A stretch of DNA of 64,000 nucleotides from Heliopora coerulea. Its lineage: Eukaryota; Cnidaria; Anthozoa; Scleralcyonacea; Helioporidae. The position numbers were made by a program, and so were the translations under genes. Positions 37,623 through 50,800 of the stretch are shown piece after piece; positions within the stretch are counted from its first letter, which is position 1; the number at the start of each line of letters is the position of its first letter. The DNA is taken from contig JASJOG010000611.1 in the NCBI GenBank assembly GCA_030142905.1, forward strand, positions 1-64,000, read 5' to 3'. Under the pieces are notes generated by a model. It was not told the origin of the DNA, searched no databases, and was given only the letters and a program-made list of their open reading frames with translations.

Positions 37623-37682
37623 TTATATAAACAACGCAGTTTCTTTACGTAAATTCTCAATTTTATCAAAATCATCTTCAGA
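37623..37682 (-). CDS. Possible terminal coding exon of HIP1
   Basis: The last sure HIP1 exon (38840) ends at a phase-0 donor after ...EGWEE. The acceptor TTGTAG at 37683-37684 opens a phase-0 exon reading SEDDFDKIENLRKETALFI then TAA. Phase and acidic character fit, but the polypyrimidine tract is weak and no homology was recognised, so another exon farther left is possible. Confidence 0.4.
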   Translation of the reverse strand, partial: SEDDFDKIENLRKETALFI

Positions 37683-38313
37683 CTACAACTGCGAATAACG
37701 ACAGACTTTGATTTAAGTTGCGTTAGCTTGGTTTGCATAAATGTCTAATCAGTATTAATTAGTATAGGTCATAGCATGATTTCGAGTGCAATTTTGAAAT
37801 AAAATACGAAGTACAAGAGGCAGAACAAACTAAGTGAAGGGGAGGTGAACAGATAGACAGGGTAAAACATAAGTAAATGGGATAAAATTACAGACAACCT
37901 CTGATTCATCCTATTAGTCACTTCATATCCCTAACTCGCCTCTCCAGCTTAGTGGGAAGAGAAGCAAGTAACCTTTGTGTAACTTTCTCAAACTCATTAA
38001 TAATTCATGAGTATATCATTCAATCAGATGCGCTGAATGGCACCACGTGAGCGAACTTGAAATACCATGGAAGTATTGCGCAGAGGACTTGAACTGGTTT
38101 TTCCAGTCCTTGGACGTAAAATATAATTCCACATAATCAGTTCATTCATCAATACACTCATTACTAATACGTTAATTAATTGTGCCAATACACTAGTTGA
38201 TTCTGAGAAGTCAGTCAGAGGGCTCCAATTCCGACTAGACCGGGTTTTTAAGTGCTCAGAATTCGTTCCAATCCTCGGCTTCGCCTCGGACTAGAACGAA
38301 TTTCTCGCACTTG

Positions 38314-38467
38314 AAGTAATATTTCAAGTACGAGTTGGTGTTCTTCCTCCGATTTCTAGATACCGAGAAACGAGTTGAAAAACGAGGCGAAGTCGAGATT
38401 TTTTAACGAGTTTCGAGGTATCTAGAAATCGGAGGAAGAACACCAACTCGTACTTGAAATATTACTT
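38314..38467. repeat. Perfect 51-bp inverted repeat
   Basis: Arms 38314-38364 and 38417-38467 are exact reverse complements around a 52-nt spacer; each arm contains CTTCCTCCGATTTCTAGATA or its complement. A third partial arm (CTTCCTCCGATTTCTAAATA) lies near 38528. It sits just 3' of the last sure HIP1 exon. Confidence 0.9.
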
Positions 38468-38839
38468 CTCAAACGAACCAGTATTTTAAGCGAAAATCCA
38501 GCCGATAGTTGCAAAAAGTCAGCTGTAATCTTCCTCCGATTTCTAAATACTGATTAATTATGTATTTCTTTTTGTTTTTTCTTCGTGAATTATTAACGAG
38601 TTTGAGAAATTCCGTCCTAGTCCTCATTGTTGGCCTTTAAATATTACATTTCAATGTCACTAATGGAGACCGACCGTGTTAGTGGTATATAAAATCAACA
38701 GCGACTGTTATGATTTTACGGTAGCAAACACCAGATTAGTTTAATCAGCAAAGGAAGAAGTTAAACTACAACTACTACAACATACGCTACAATTCCTTTC
38801 GGTGAAACACGTAAGGTATGGACAATACACGATACTCAC

Positions 38840-41800
38840 CTCTTCCCATCCTTCACTGGCTCCTGCTAATTGATAATGTGTTCGACGAAGATCACCCAAG
38901 CGTTTGCGTTCTTTTTCCAGTTGACTCTCCAATTCTAAGACACGAACCTGAAACATAAATCATTTGGAAACAACGACGGAGTGTATGAAGAACCTCCGCA
39001 TCCTTGTTCTCAGGACCTCTTCAGCAAACTGGAAATCTGAGACCCTCTTAAAAGACGACAAGAATTTCTCAGATTTTAGGAACGGCCAGTTAAAGCTTAT
39101 CCGACGTAATGCTAACGCTGTCTTTGAAGTTTGATATGACCTTCAATTTACATAATGATAAGCTAAAGCTACCGGTAGTAGGAAATTGAAAACAAGACCT
39201 CGAAGTATCTGGTTGAAATATGTGCGATCCGACAGTCTCAGAATTAGGGAGTTTCTCGGAATGAGGCTAAACTTAACTCTTGTATTGCCCTCGGCATCGC
39301 GCATTTGATGGGTTCAAGTGAAAGAGAGGAAAGAAAGTTCTCGGCCCATTTATTTCTGCTTATTGAATTCACTTGTTTGACATTGGAACATGGTTGTCAT
39401 CCTACTATCTCACTGAAACAAACCATTGACGAGAATTAAAGTCATTCAGAAACAGAATACAAAATTGCACTCGATCTGTTTTACCTTCCTCACGATCACC
39501 GAGTATTAAATGTTGGACAAAGGTTGATAAAATTATCTGCAGAATAGCAATCTCAACAAAAGCACAATTCCGTGGGTTGGGTGGAAACAATCCATTGTTA
39601 CCTGAGAGTCCATTTCCAATCTTTTGGCTTGCGTGAGACTCAGCTTTGAATAATCAGGAACAGTTTCTGATAAAAGCAAACACCCCGTAAGACAGATAAT
39701 AACTAAAACATAGGAATACAAGATTTTTTAATGAGACGAAGAGGCTGAAAAGCTAGAAACACGTTCAACAAGGAACAGGAAGAGTACAAAAAAAGAAGTG
39801 GAAAAGAGCAACAGGAAAAATATTGAACAAAATATACTAGAGGTTATAGGAAGGAAAATTACTTACTGCTATCTTCTATCATCTCGGATCCAGTCTTGGC
39901 AGAAGCAACAACATTCCCAGTAGCTTCAGCAACTTGAAAAATTGAGGGAAAAAAATTAAGATAAAAGCTGGAGAAAGTCAATGCATGTAAAAAATAGCAT
40001 AAAGCGACTAAAAATAAATTTAGCTCTCAATGACAGAAACAGAAATTAATCATTCGAAATCTTGACGTTTTGTTACAAAAGTTGATTGTAGTTATCTGAA
40101 AACATTTTCTTCATTGTCATTCAACACAAAATTCAGTACCAGATTTTGATGCAGTAGTGAGGCCGGACAACTTTGCGCTTCGTGGAGACGCTTTGACTCT
40201 AGAGGCGGCCACCTAAAAAGAAACGACGTGAATGGATAAACAAACCAAGTAATAAAATTAATCATAACACCTTTCGTATTTACTACATTCTCTCAATTGT
40301 TTTTTCACTACACTATCTTTAACATTCTTTCGCGATTTTTATTTTTTTCACTCTACGACATCAATTCCTAATTACTTACTTTCTGTGCCACTCCGTTACA
40401 GTAATAATAACCGTGTTCTATATTTTCATTACTGAAAGTTTATTCAATAAAATAGTCGCCACATGTCTCAAGAACAACCACTACAGTCCATAGGTTGTGC
40501 TACGTAGAGTTTGTTATTTTGTATCTTTGGCTTTGCCGCAAAGTTTAACGCCAAACACATTTCTCATCCTTTTCAAGCCCGTCCTGGTTTGTGAACCAAG
40601 TTTATCCGATCATAACCCATCACATCCCGTCCGTTCCACTCCCTCTTCTCCTCCCATGCCATCCTTCTCAAGGAAGGAATGGATCATTTCACAACAGTCT
40701 CACAAATTACTTTCCAGTATTTACTCACCAGCTGCGCGGTACTGGCAGCTACTTCGTTAGAGGCCACAACAAGTTCTTCAAACTTTCCACCTTCCCGAAC
40801 AACTTTATCGGCAGCATCACTGGACGTAAAAATGTACAATTAATGATTTCAGTTCTGTAGTACACGATGAATAGGCCAGGGAGAAAACTTTAGAACGGGA
40901 TATCGAAATGACTGAACTATTTAGAGAAGGTGCCACAGTGCGGCAAACTTTAATTATTGGGAAACATACAAAAGAGATTTACCATGCTACTGTGAACACT
41001 GCATCTCTAACTTCTAACGAAGTACATGCAGCCAAAAATGACACAAAAATGTTGTACAAAGCTGATACTCACACCAGCACTTTAGCTCCCCAGCCAACAG
41101 CTTTGGCCGCAGAGATCAGGCCTTCTGTCCATCTATGATGACGTTTATAAAACTCCTTTTCTGAAGCAGAGCCCTGAATAGAACAAGTTAAAATATTAAT
41201 GAGCCAAATATTAAATCGGTACAACAACTGTTATTGTGAGCAGGCTTAACGCATATTTCCTGCAAAATGATTGGTTTCTGACCTGAAATAGCACAGGGTA
41301 TCTGTGAAGACTGGTCTTACAATAATTCTCACCTTTCCTTCTTCGACAATCTCTCCTTGTAAATCCTTTGATTTCAGAATTAAAACACGAATTGCCTACG
41401 TAAACAAACCATAGCGATCTATCAAAATGATAGTACAAAAACATGATGGGATTCAGTCACTAAAACATTTTACCTTCATCAATGCATTACAAGAATCCAG
41501 AATTCTGAAAAAGATAATATTGGGCTTCAATGTATGAAAGAGCGGTAACTGAGGAAGTAAGTACACATAGACAATGGCTTCAGTTGTATGTACAGGAAAC
41601 GATCTTAAGGATGTTGAAATAAGACATTGATTGCAGGGCGAGAAATAATGAAAACTGCAATACCACCATCGAAATGTCCGTTAGCGATGCAGACAACTTG
41701 TTTTTACCTTTCATTCACTTCTAATTTAACACCAGTATCGGCTTGTCTTGATTTTTTCATCATTTCCTGTAATAGAAATGTATTTCTCAGAAGTAACAAC

Positions 41801-44800
41801 TTTGGAAGTCCGCTACATAAGCTAAAAAAGATATGAAATTTCGGCTTACTAACCTCAATTCTTGTCACAGCTTCAGCCACCAGCTGAAATGATCATAAAT
41901 ACAGTAAGAAATACTACTCTTACAACGGTATAAATGATGCAAATTTTCTGGTAAACTTTTCCATGTTGGCAAATTATAAATTTCTTTCGGTTCGCACCGA
42001 ACAGGGATCGTGCCGAACACCAAGGAATTGTTCCTCAACGAGATATTTTGAAAGCAAGAGGGGACCGTAAAATATCGGCTTGGTAGATTTTGACAACGAA
42101 AAAGATTTCGATAACAAATTGGACCTCCGTCTACTAGTGGTGTAACGGACTATGGTCAGGGTTAGAGCAACTCCTAAGGGCCCCCGACCTCTAAGGGACC
42201 CCCGATAAATCTGTAAAGGCAATTGAGGATTAAAGTCTTGAGATTGTCTGTACTATACTAACGGGAGTGACGGGGTTCCCGAATGAAAATCTCCTAAGGG
42301 CCCCATGTAGTCCCGTTACGCCACTGCCGTCTATTATGGAGGATCACGAACAGTAGTGGATAGTCATCAAGTATGATTTATGATGGACAATTTGGACAAC
42401 ATCGCGGTCAATATTGACAATGAGTGACAATCATTAATTAAAATTGACCGACAAGAAACACGTTGAAAGGATTTTACATCCTTTAGAATACTTAGACAAC
42501 GCCTTGTCAGACCAAAAAAAGTGAAACCTGTTTTTCTCACGACTATTCCACAATTAATCTCACTCACCTCAGCCGTCGAACTGATCTCATCTTCAACAGC
42601 ATTATGGATAGAATCAAGATTATCAGTTTCTTTTGGTACCAGTCCCTTAAACACCAAGATTGGGTAAAATGTGAGAAAAACATCGTTTAAACTACAGTGA
42701 TACTTTTTTGCTATTGGCAAACCCCAATCCTCCCTCCCTCGTTCTTCGGGTCTCCTACGATTTAACAATAGCTAATTTTTTGCTCGTTTTGAACGAAAGT
42801 CTCGAATCCACAACCTTGCCTCACAACTGAGCCTTTATATCTTGAAATAGGAAGATCTCGACATTTAATGCAAGTCCATGGAGGAGTCATTAGTGCTCTG
42901 GTGTGCCTTCCACAGAGAGTTTTAAACGTATCACATTTACTCACATTTCCAACGTTCATGATCTTCTCAATGGATTTCTTCACCGATTCAACGTGACTTT
43001 CTAGTGCTGCTGAATCTAAATAATAAATTATTAAGGTTGAGTCAACCACGCAGCCAGCAACATCACAGTTCTGCAACTTGTCCATTTTCGAGTAAAGCCC
43101 GGGACATTTGCGCTCCTTATCAATGCTTGCACAAAATGTGAACCATCACAGGTCTTTGTAAACAATATGTGGGATCTAGACATGATGTAATGTGGCTACA
43201 GCAACGAAAAGTAATAAACGAGTACTTTAAAATCGTTCTTTCTGTCCTTATACACAGAAGCAGTAGGGAAGTACTGTGGCTTCTTTTGACTGGGATGTCT
43301 ACCATTAACTACTGTATGAAGCAATCAGTAAATTTATCACAAAGAAAGATCCTGACCCGTTTCAGATTCCTTCATCAGATGCAGTAGGTCTAAAGTTGAC
43401 TTTCCTCCATTCTGACAATGCATTACTAAAGCTAAAAAAATGTATGTAAACGGTTAATTTTCATGAAGGAGATTTTGTTCATGCAATCGAAATGCAGTTT
43501 TACTATTTAAACTTTAAGATAGATGAATGATCTTCAAGCTTGATACTCAGAAAATGATTTCTGAGCTCCAGACGGGGATCGGAATTATCCCTCAATGGTT
43601 AGAGCGTCTAACCGGTCATCAGAAGGTTGCGGGTTCGATCCCCGTCTGGGGCTCAGAAATCATTTTCTGAGTATCGAGCTTGAAGATCATTCATCTACCT
43701 TAATATATCCAAGCTCTCACGTTTCCTCAAACATCAAACAGCTATTTAAACTTTATTTTATTTTATTTCAGTTTATTTTAATTCATAAAATGGTTCATTC
43801 GAGAGGTGAACCATATCTACTACCCCGTCCCACTAGTAAGCTCCCATTCTTTCATCCCCACCCCCACCCTCCCATAATCACGCCTTCCCTCCAGTCCTCC
43901 TCAGTTCTTTCCCACCTCAAACAAACATTTTCTCCGAGCGCTCGTCACATGTTCATCAGCTCTCACCTTCAGCGTCCTCGCGAGGTGCCATGTGAGACGT
44001 GGCTTTTCCCAACAGAATACATTCACTAAGAAGATGTGCAAATGGACTGACTGAAGAGATGAAGCCACCAACATCTAACAAAAATAAAGGTATGTTGTTG
44101 ATGAAACAGAAAAATTAAAAAATGCCTAAATGGCATATATAGGGTACTATCTACCCAAAATAATCATCAATTATTAAAATTGACTATTGTAATATCTGAC
44201 AAAATCTCACACAATAGAGTGGTATTCTAAGAAAGAAAAAGAAAACAAAAAAAAAACAAACAAAAAAAACTACAGTAGACAGCGACAGTACAACAACCAA
44301 ACTGGAAGCAACAAAGTAGAATAATTATGCTTCATGAAGAATGAAATTTCACGAACCACCATTTCTCAATAAAAAGCTCCGAATGAATCTTTCACTTTAC
44401 TGTCCACGAGTTCTTTACAAGAACTAAGGACAGTAAGATTTGTCTATTGTATCAGTCTGAGGTCACGTAGCTGTTTGGTACGAGGGGCAAACTTGTTGAA
44501 CATGTAATAACATAGTTTAGACGTAGGCTGATTACCTTACACATACCTTTCTTATTGCTGATGTATGATTTGTATCCGTCAACCGTTCTTTCTAGTGATG
44601 GTATCAGGTCATTCATTCGTTCGACCAAATATTCTACGAATAAACAGAAAATTTGGACAACCACATAATTATTATGCACTACTCATATTGCGCATTGCTG
44701 TAATAATAACAACGTTCTTGAAAGTCATCATGGTGTTCGTCCAACAGTGCTGGTTCTGGTGAAAGACTTATTCAATACCTGCTGTACAAGTTGTCCCACA

Positions 44801-47800
44801 GTTTTTAGGATTCTCAAACTCATTCAGCGAACCTTGAATTATTTTTTCTGACTCCTCGACAGCAAGCTCTAGAAAACAACACAGAAAAATTATCCACGAA
44901 CCCCGACACATTAAACTCCAAGCAGGACTAACTAAAAAATGACATTTACCGAGTAGACGCCGTCTGTTCCTCAATTCTTCATCTTCCTTCTGTTTGTTTT
45001 CATTTTCAACCTGTAGCGAGAGAATGTTAGTTTACAACAATAGTTTACACTTACGTTCATATTCCTAAAAATAAGTCACAAGGCGAAAAATTCTCCGTAC
45101 TTGTTCCTTAGATTCTCGCATGATTCTTTCCACCATTTCCTCGGCTTCTTTTCGGGATCTTTCTGCTTCTTCTTTCATCCTTGCCATTTCAACTAGTTTA
45201 CTTTCTAGCTCAGACACCTGTGATCAGAGTTAAGTTTTACTTTGGAATTAACGAGCCAAAATTAACGTAGAATAGAAATCGTTAATTCTACAAAGGTTTA
45301 GTTTTTAGATGTTTTATCGAACTGTCAAGGACGACCTACATCTTTAACATCTATTCAGTTAAATTGATTCGAAGAACACTAAACAAGCTTTTCTTTCAAG
45401 GTCGCGCTTAAATAAATCGTGCGGCTATTGGGGTAATTTGCGCCAAAGTTCATACTACCAAGCAAGTATGCTGTACAAGTTTGACAATCTTGTTTAACGT
45501 ACCAAAACGCACGCACCAGTAAGAGGACTGGGCAAAAGTAAGGATGCTGTGAGTTCTGAACCTACATCACAAGCCAGGCGCAGACTTCTAATCAAATATG
45601 CAGCTTTAATAAAAATAGAACTTAACGGTTTTTAAGGCGCAAGTGGTGAGTAAACTGAACTAACTGTATAGCCATCTACCTTGTTGTTCAAAGTCTTCTC
45701 TAAATCTGAACACTTCTCTTCCGCAGACTAAATAAACAAGGTTCAAATTTTATTAATTTGGAACGATTATTCATTAAAAGGTCACAATATTCTTATTACA
45801 AATCCATTTACCTTTCTCTTCTCTTCCGTGTCCTCATGACTTTTAGTTTTCTCGGCTAATAATCTGTTCAGTTCTTCTTGCTGTGAAGTGTTTAAAGTAA
45901 AAATGTTAATGTAAATTCACCAGGAGGTTAAGCGGCCCGATTCTCTCACATCATAACAGCAGTCAGGAGAACGAACCTGTAAATGCGATTCTTGTTTTAT
46001 TTTCTCAATCAATTCTTCAGCAGATTTCTTGGAGCTTTCTTCTTCTTCCTTCCTCTTGGTCATTTCATCCAGTTTATTTTCTAACTCAGATACCTGTTTT
46101 TCAATAGTCAATTGAAAAGTTGTAATTAAATCACATCACGAAAACAAATTTTTATAAAATAACTATTCAACTACTACCTCTGTGCATTAGAAAGCACTTT
46201 TGATATAGATGACTCACGTGCTTGGAAAACCGTTTGTTCTAAATGTAATATGGCTCGTAACCTGACCAAACGATCAGTATGTTGCTTTTAGTTAAATCTC
46301 AATCTTCTGTACTATTAAAGTCGCAACCTTTAGTATTGTTTAGTCACAGCAGTTCATGTATGTATACTGTTTAGTAGAAATAACGTGTTTAGTGTAAGTT
46401 TGTATCTTTACGTTTAGGGACCGCAGTAATTGGCGTCAGCTGTTGCGGTTATCCAGCCATTATGGCAAAGTGAATAAAATAAAAAGTTTGAGGTTTCCGG
46501 GGGGACTCAGTGGTTGTACGCATGTCTCTCGCCTCTTTCACTTGACGTCGATTTCCGGTCCGAGTAGTTGTTTGATTAAAGTTACCGATAGGTCACATGT
46601 GAAAAAAGTGTTGTCCAACTTGACACAGATTTTCTCTGGGTACAATGGCTTCCACCTGTTATACCACTGGAGCCTTGAGGGGTGGCCCTTACTGGACGTC
46701 TAGGAACACCAGCTTAGCTAGCTGACCAGGTTATTCGGTATGAATGAAGATCATTTATTTGTATTTTGTACATAGATGGTTCACCATCTATGTAGCATCT
46801 ATGTACACAACCCTGATGAACAATTCTAACTGACATATATGCTATATTTGTAACCACATATGTAAATATTTTATATCACATTGTTTTGTGTATAATTATT
46901 CATTTTTATGTATATAATTATACGTGTCGAAACGACCTTTATTTTTAACTGATGGAGGTCAGAGCTGTCTGACCGAGACGATTTTTACAACTTTTATAGT
47001 CAGAGTCAAATACATTAAAGTTTCAACGACTTTATCTGTATCTTTATTTTCATCTAGGGCAGTTTACGATTACCAAATATCACAGTGCAGAAGACAGAAT
47101 GACCTGGCAAAAAGTATTTAATTTGCCTAACTCATGGTAACATTGCACTGAGCTTGGGAAATGTTGTCGTTATGCTTTAATCTATTCTTGCAGATCTCCT
47201 TTTTACTCAAACATGAAGTACCTTCTCTTGAAACTTCAGCTTTTTACCGTTTCACTTTTGGCAGATCAACAACCTTCTTAGCGTTTCACACTTTACAATT
47301 GTACTCCGGTTTCTTAGTCGTACAACTTAATGTAGGATAGACATCTTCGTGTTAAATATTTGTATGGATGTAGTACCTTTTGCTTTAAGGTCTTCTCTAA
47401 ATCGGAGCATTTTTCTTCTGCAGACTGAAAAAAGAGTTTTGATTAAAAATGTGTGAAGCATTCATAGCAGCCAGCCTGAAAACTCCAAATAATGATCAGA
47501 AGGTGAATTAAGCAGCAAAGTACTGAGAAAAAATGATCGATGCTATAAGTCCTTCACTGGCGTAACGTCGATGGCAGATAGCGATTCACAGAAAAAAGAA
47601 AAACATTTTGCAAACAAGAGGAGTCGTTTGTTCAAAGCTTGGTTAATTACTTAACCAGGTTATCACTGCTCAGTCAGGTTGATATTTTATTACGATATTT
47701 TATCAACGAAGTGTTTTGTTCTGGTAAATAACTTTATTTGGCCGAAATACAAGACAAAATATAACTAACTTTTCTCAATTTTCCTTCACTTCGTTTGTCG

Positions 47801-50800
47801 TTTTCTTTTTTAAACGAAAGTCAGTGCTACACAAAAGGGCTAAATAAACAGCTGGGAGAGATTTTACAAAATTATTCACTCACCTTCCTTTTCTCTTCTG
47901 TGTCTTGGTGTGCTTTGGTCGCTTCTGTGAGCAGGCCGTTCATTTCGAGTTGCTTCAAAGGAAGAAAGTCAAAGTTTTGGAATTAAACATCAAATATTTT
48001 ACAAGATTTTACAGAAACTAATGGCGCAGCGTGTAGGACAACAAATCCTTTAAGGGGCGTCTAATTTAGGTGAATGTCTGAGTGTTACTGGAGGTAGAAA
48101 CATCACAAATTGAGCTAACGAATCCTAAGATGTATTATGTCCTTCATGACGTCGGAGTTTTATCATTAGAGCTTTATGAAGAGCCATGGAGCAATACAAG
48201 TTCAAGTGAGGTGACCAAAACCCCGGTAATGTCCATAAAGGGAAAAGTGTTTTATCGTAGTCTGACTTAAGAAATGACAGAAGTTGATCTTACAAACGGC
48301 CGTGAACTGCCCTATCTTGGAGATGGTCTAACTGTTACAATAATTTGAGAAGTCTTTAGCCTGGTTCACACTTGAACATAAGCATAAGCATAAAGACAAA
48401 ACAAAAGACAAAACAAAAGGCAAAACAAAGGAATGAAGTCAATCCTGCGACATAAGGATCGTCGTACTAATAAGCATAAGATCATAGTCTAAGCTTAAGC
48501 CAAGAGCCGAACGAAAGACGAAACAAAGAAACATTCTTGTTGTTTTGTCTTTTCAAGTCCTAGAGGAGATATCATGCTTTGTTTTTGTATTGATCTTGTC
48601 CTTATGCTTATATTGCTCGTGTAAACCAGGCTCTATGTATACAGCACTGCTCAGTGACTAACTTCTCTGGAGTGTTCTAACGAGAGAAAAGTGTAAGTCG
48701 TACTGTATACAAAAGCAGGCTAAAGGGATCTAGTATGAATATTTCCCTGACGTAAATACTGTGGCCAGTAAGAAGTTTTGACTGTACTAGAACAACATGA
48801 CAATGGCACATTTACAATGCAAACATTTGGCATGCTTGCACGTTCCACGACATAAAAACTGCTGCCATTCATAAACACATGAAATTACGTACTTTATCCT
48901 CGGCATCCCTCCTTAGTTCTAATATAGTCTCTTCAGCAGCCTGTAACAAACAAACAACCACAAGATGGTACAGATTAATATATACATGGTACATAAAATA
49001 AATACCGAATGAAATATTGTGTTATAATGAGGATATCATTAATGATACCTGTTAATCAAAATTTTGAGGCTTATGCTAGCCGGGGTAATAATGACAATGA
49101 TGACCATGATGACAATGATAACGGTGACGATGATGATAATGATAATTATGATGATGATAATAATCATGATTATGCTGGAGATGATCATGATTATGACAAT
49201 TATGATGATGATAATGATAATGAAGATAACCATAATAACGATGATGGAGATGACGGTATCAATGATAAAGTAATAATCAAAAAAGGAATGTCAGTAATAG
49301 TGGTTGTACATTAATGATGCTCAAATATACAATCTGGTCAGCATTCTGGCCGATCAATCTTGGATATTTCACCTCTCAGGTATTGCCTAAGTGTAAAACA
49401 TGGTATTAGCTAACAGCTCATTAGTCTTATAACAGCTTCACCTTCAATGATTCCTTTGTCGCTTGACCAGTTTGGTAGGCCTCAAGTAATTTTTCTGACT
49501 AAACAAAATGATAGAATGACAAATAATTACACCCTTAAAATTAACTACAAAAAAAAAAAGTGCAGTAATCTGCATGTGACATTAACTAGACGTACAGTTT
49601 CATCTGATTCTTCCTGTACTTTCTCCAAAGTTTCTTCAACTTCCTGCAAAAGAACAAGAAGAACGTAATGTAATAGAGATATTATTGCTGCTTAATGTTC
49701 ACTAAAAATAGATTTGCCATTTCCAAACAGAATGCTACGCGTTGCTTGCATTATGATAAATTACAGTCATCATGGTTTGCAACAGCACATTAGCCAGGAA
49801 ATGGTGAATTTGCCTTAGTGCACTGAATAGTCAAAGTTTCGTCAAAGGATTTGTTTGGAACTTATGATGCTCAACTACATGATATGTTTAGAGTTTCGGC
49901 ACATTTGGGAGAACCACAAGCAGTAACATAGTAAGGTTTTCTGGCTCCAACAGGCAAAATTAACCTGATTTACAACACCTCCTTCTTTTCCATGAAATTA
50001 TACCTTCTAATCTTTTTTAGGTGTAGTTCAGTGAATATGGTTGATCTGGTGGTGTCTATCTAACACTCAGGACACGTGGACACGTGCCCATTTGTCTACA
50101 CCCACCACACTACCAATTTAATGACAAATTAATCTCACTTTAGTCACACAGTGGCTTCCCAATACTCTCAAAATGAACGAGATAGTTTAACATGCAGAGA
50201 GGCAGTTTGCACTTTGTAAAAAAGCTCATAATTAAACCAATATACAAACTTGATGTTTCTAGGGAGTTTGTTTTGAGCATCTGTATCCCTTATATACAAG
50301 CTGGCAAGGATTTGGAAGAGACTGAGAATACAAACATGACATGCTAGCTTGGTTTACACAGTACATCAATCCTTCCTGAAATTCAAAATGACTACAAGGT
50401 GGAACCTTTGCAGATGGGGCACATTCTTCACAGATATGCAGACAGGTCATGCACATTGGTGCTTTTATTCTCTGAAGTGTTTAATTCATTGAGGGGCTGG
50501 TCTCATTCCTTTGACAACTAAAATGATCATTTGGTGTTGGCCTGAGTGAAATACTGAAGTGCATCCTTGCCTCTTGATGGGTTAATTTATACTTTGATTG
50601 CAACACATTTAACCACATCAGTACATCACCATACTTCACAGACCAAGTGGAACAATTGAATGTTACATCTACTAGATAATACATCCACTATGCAGGTTCA
50701 TCGTAAATTATTTTGCAAAACTTATTATACCTGCTTCTCTCTCTCAACTGTTGTTAGTGCATTCTTTACCTCACCGTTCTACATCAAAGAAAGAAAATCT

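Noticed and set aside
43568..43652. Functional tRNA gene
   Set aside because: The anticodon stem has a mismatch, U33 is missing and the 5' acceptor strand does not pair properly. The flanks mark it as a repeat.
43595..44029. 144-codon plus-strand frame
   Set aside because: It covers the tRNA-like fold-back element and the antisense of HIP1 exon 31; it has no domain of its own.
49009..49314. Asp/Asn-rich and Ile-rich open frames
   Set aside because: Both are readings of a GAT/AAT microsatellite.
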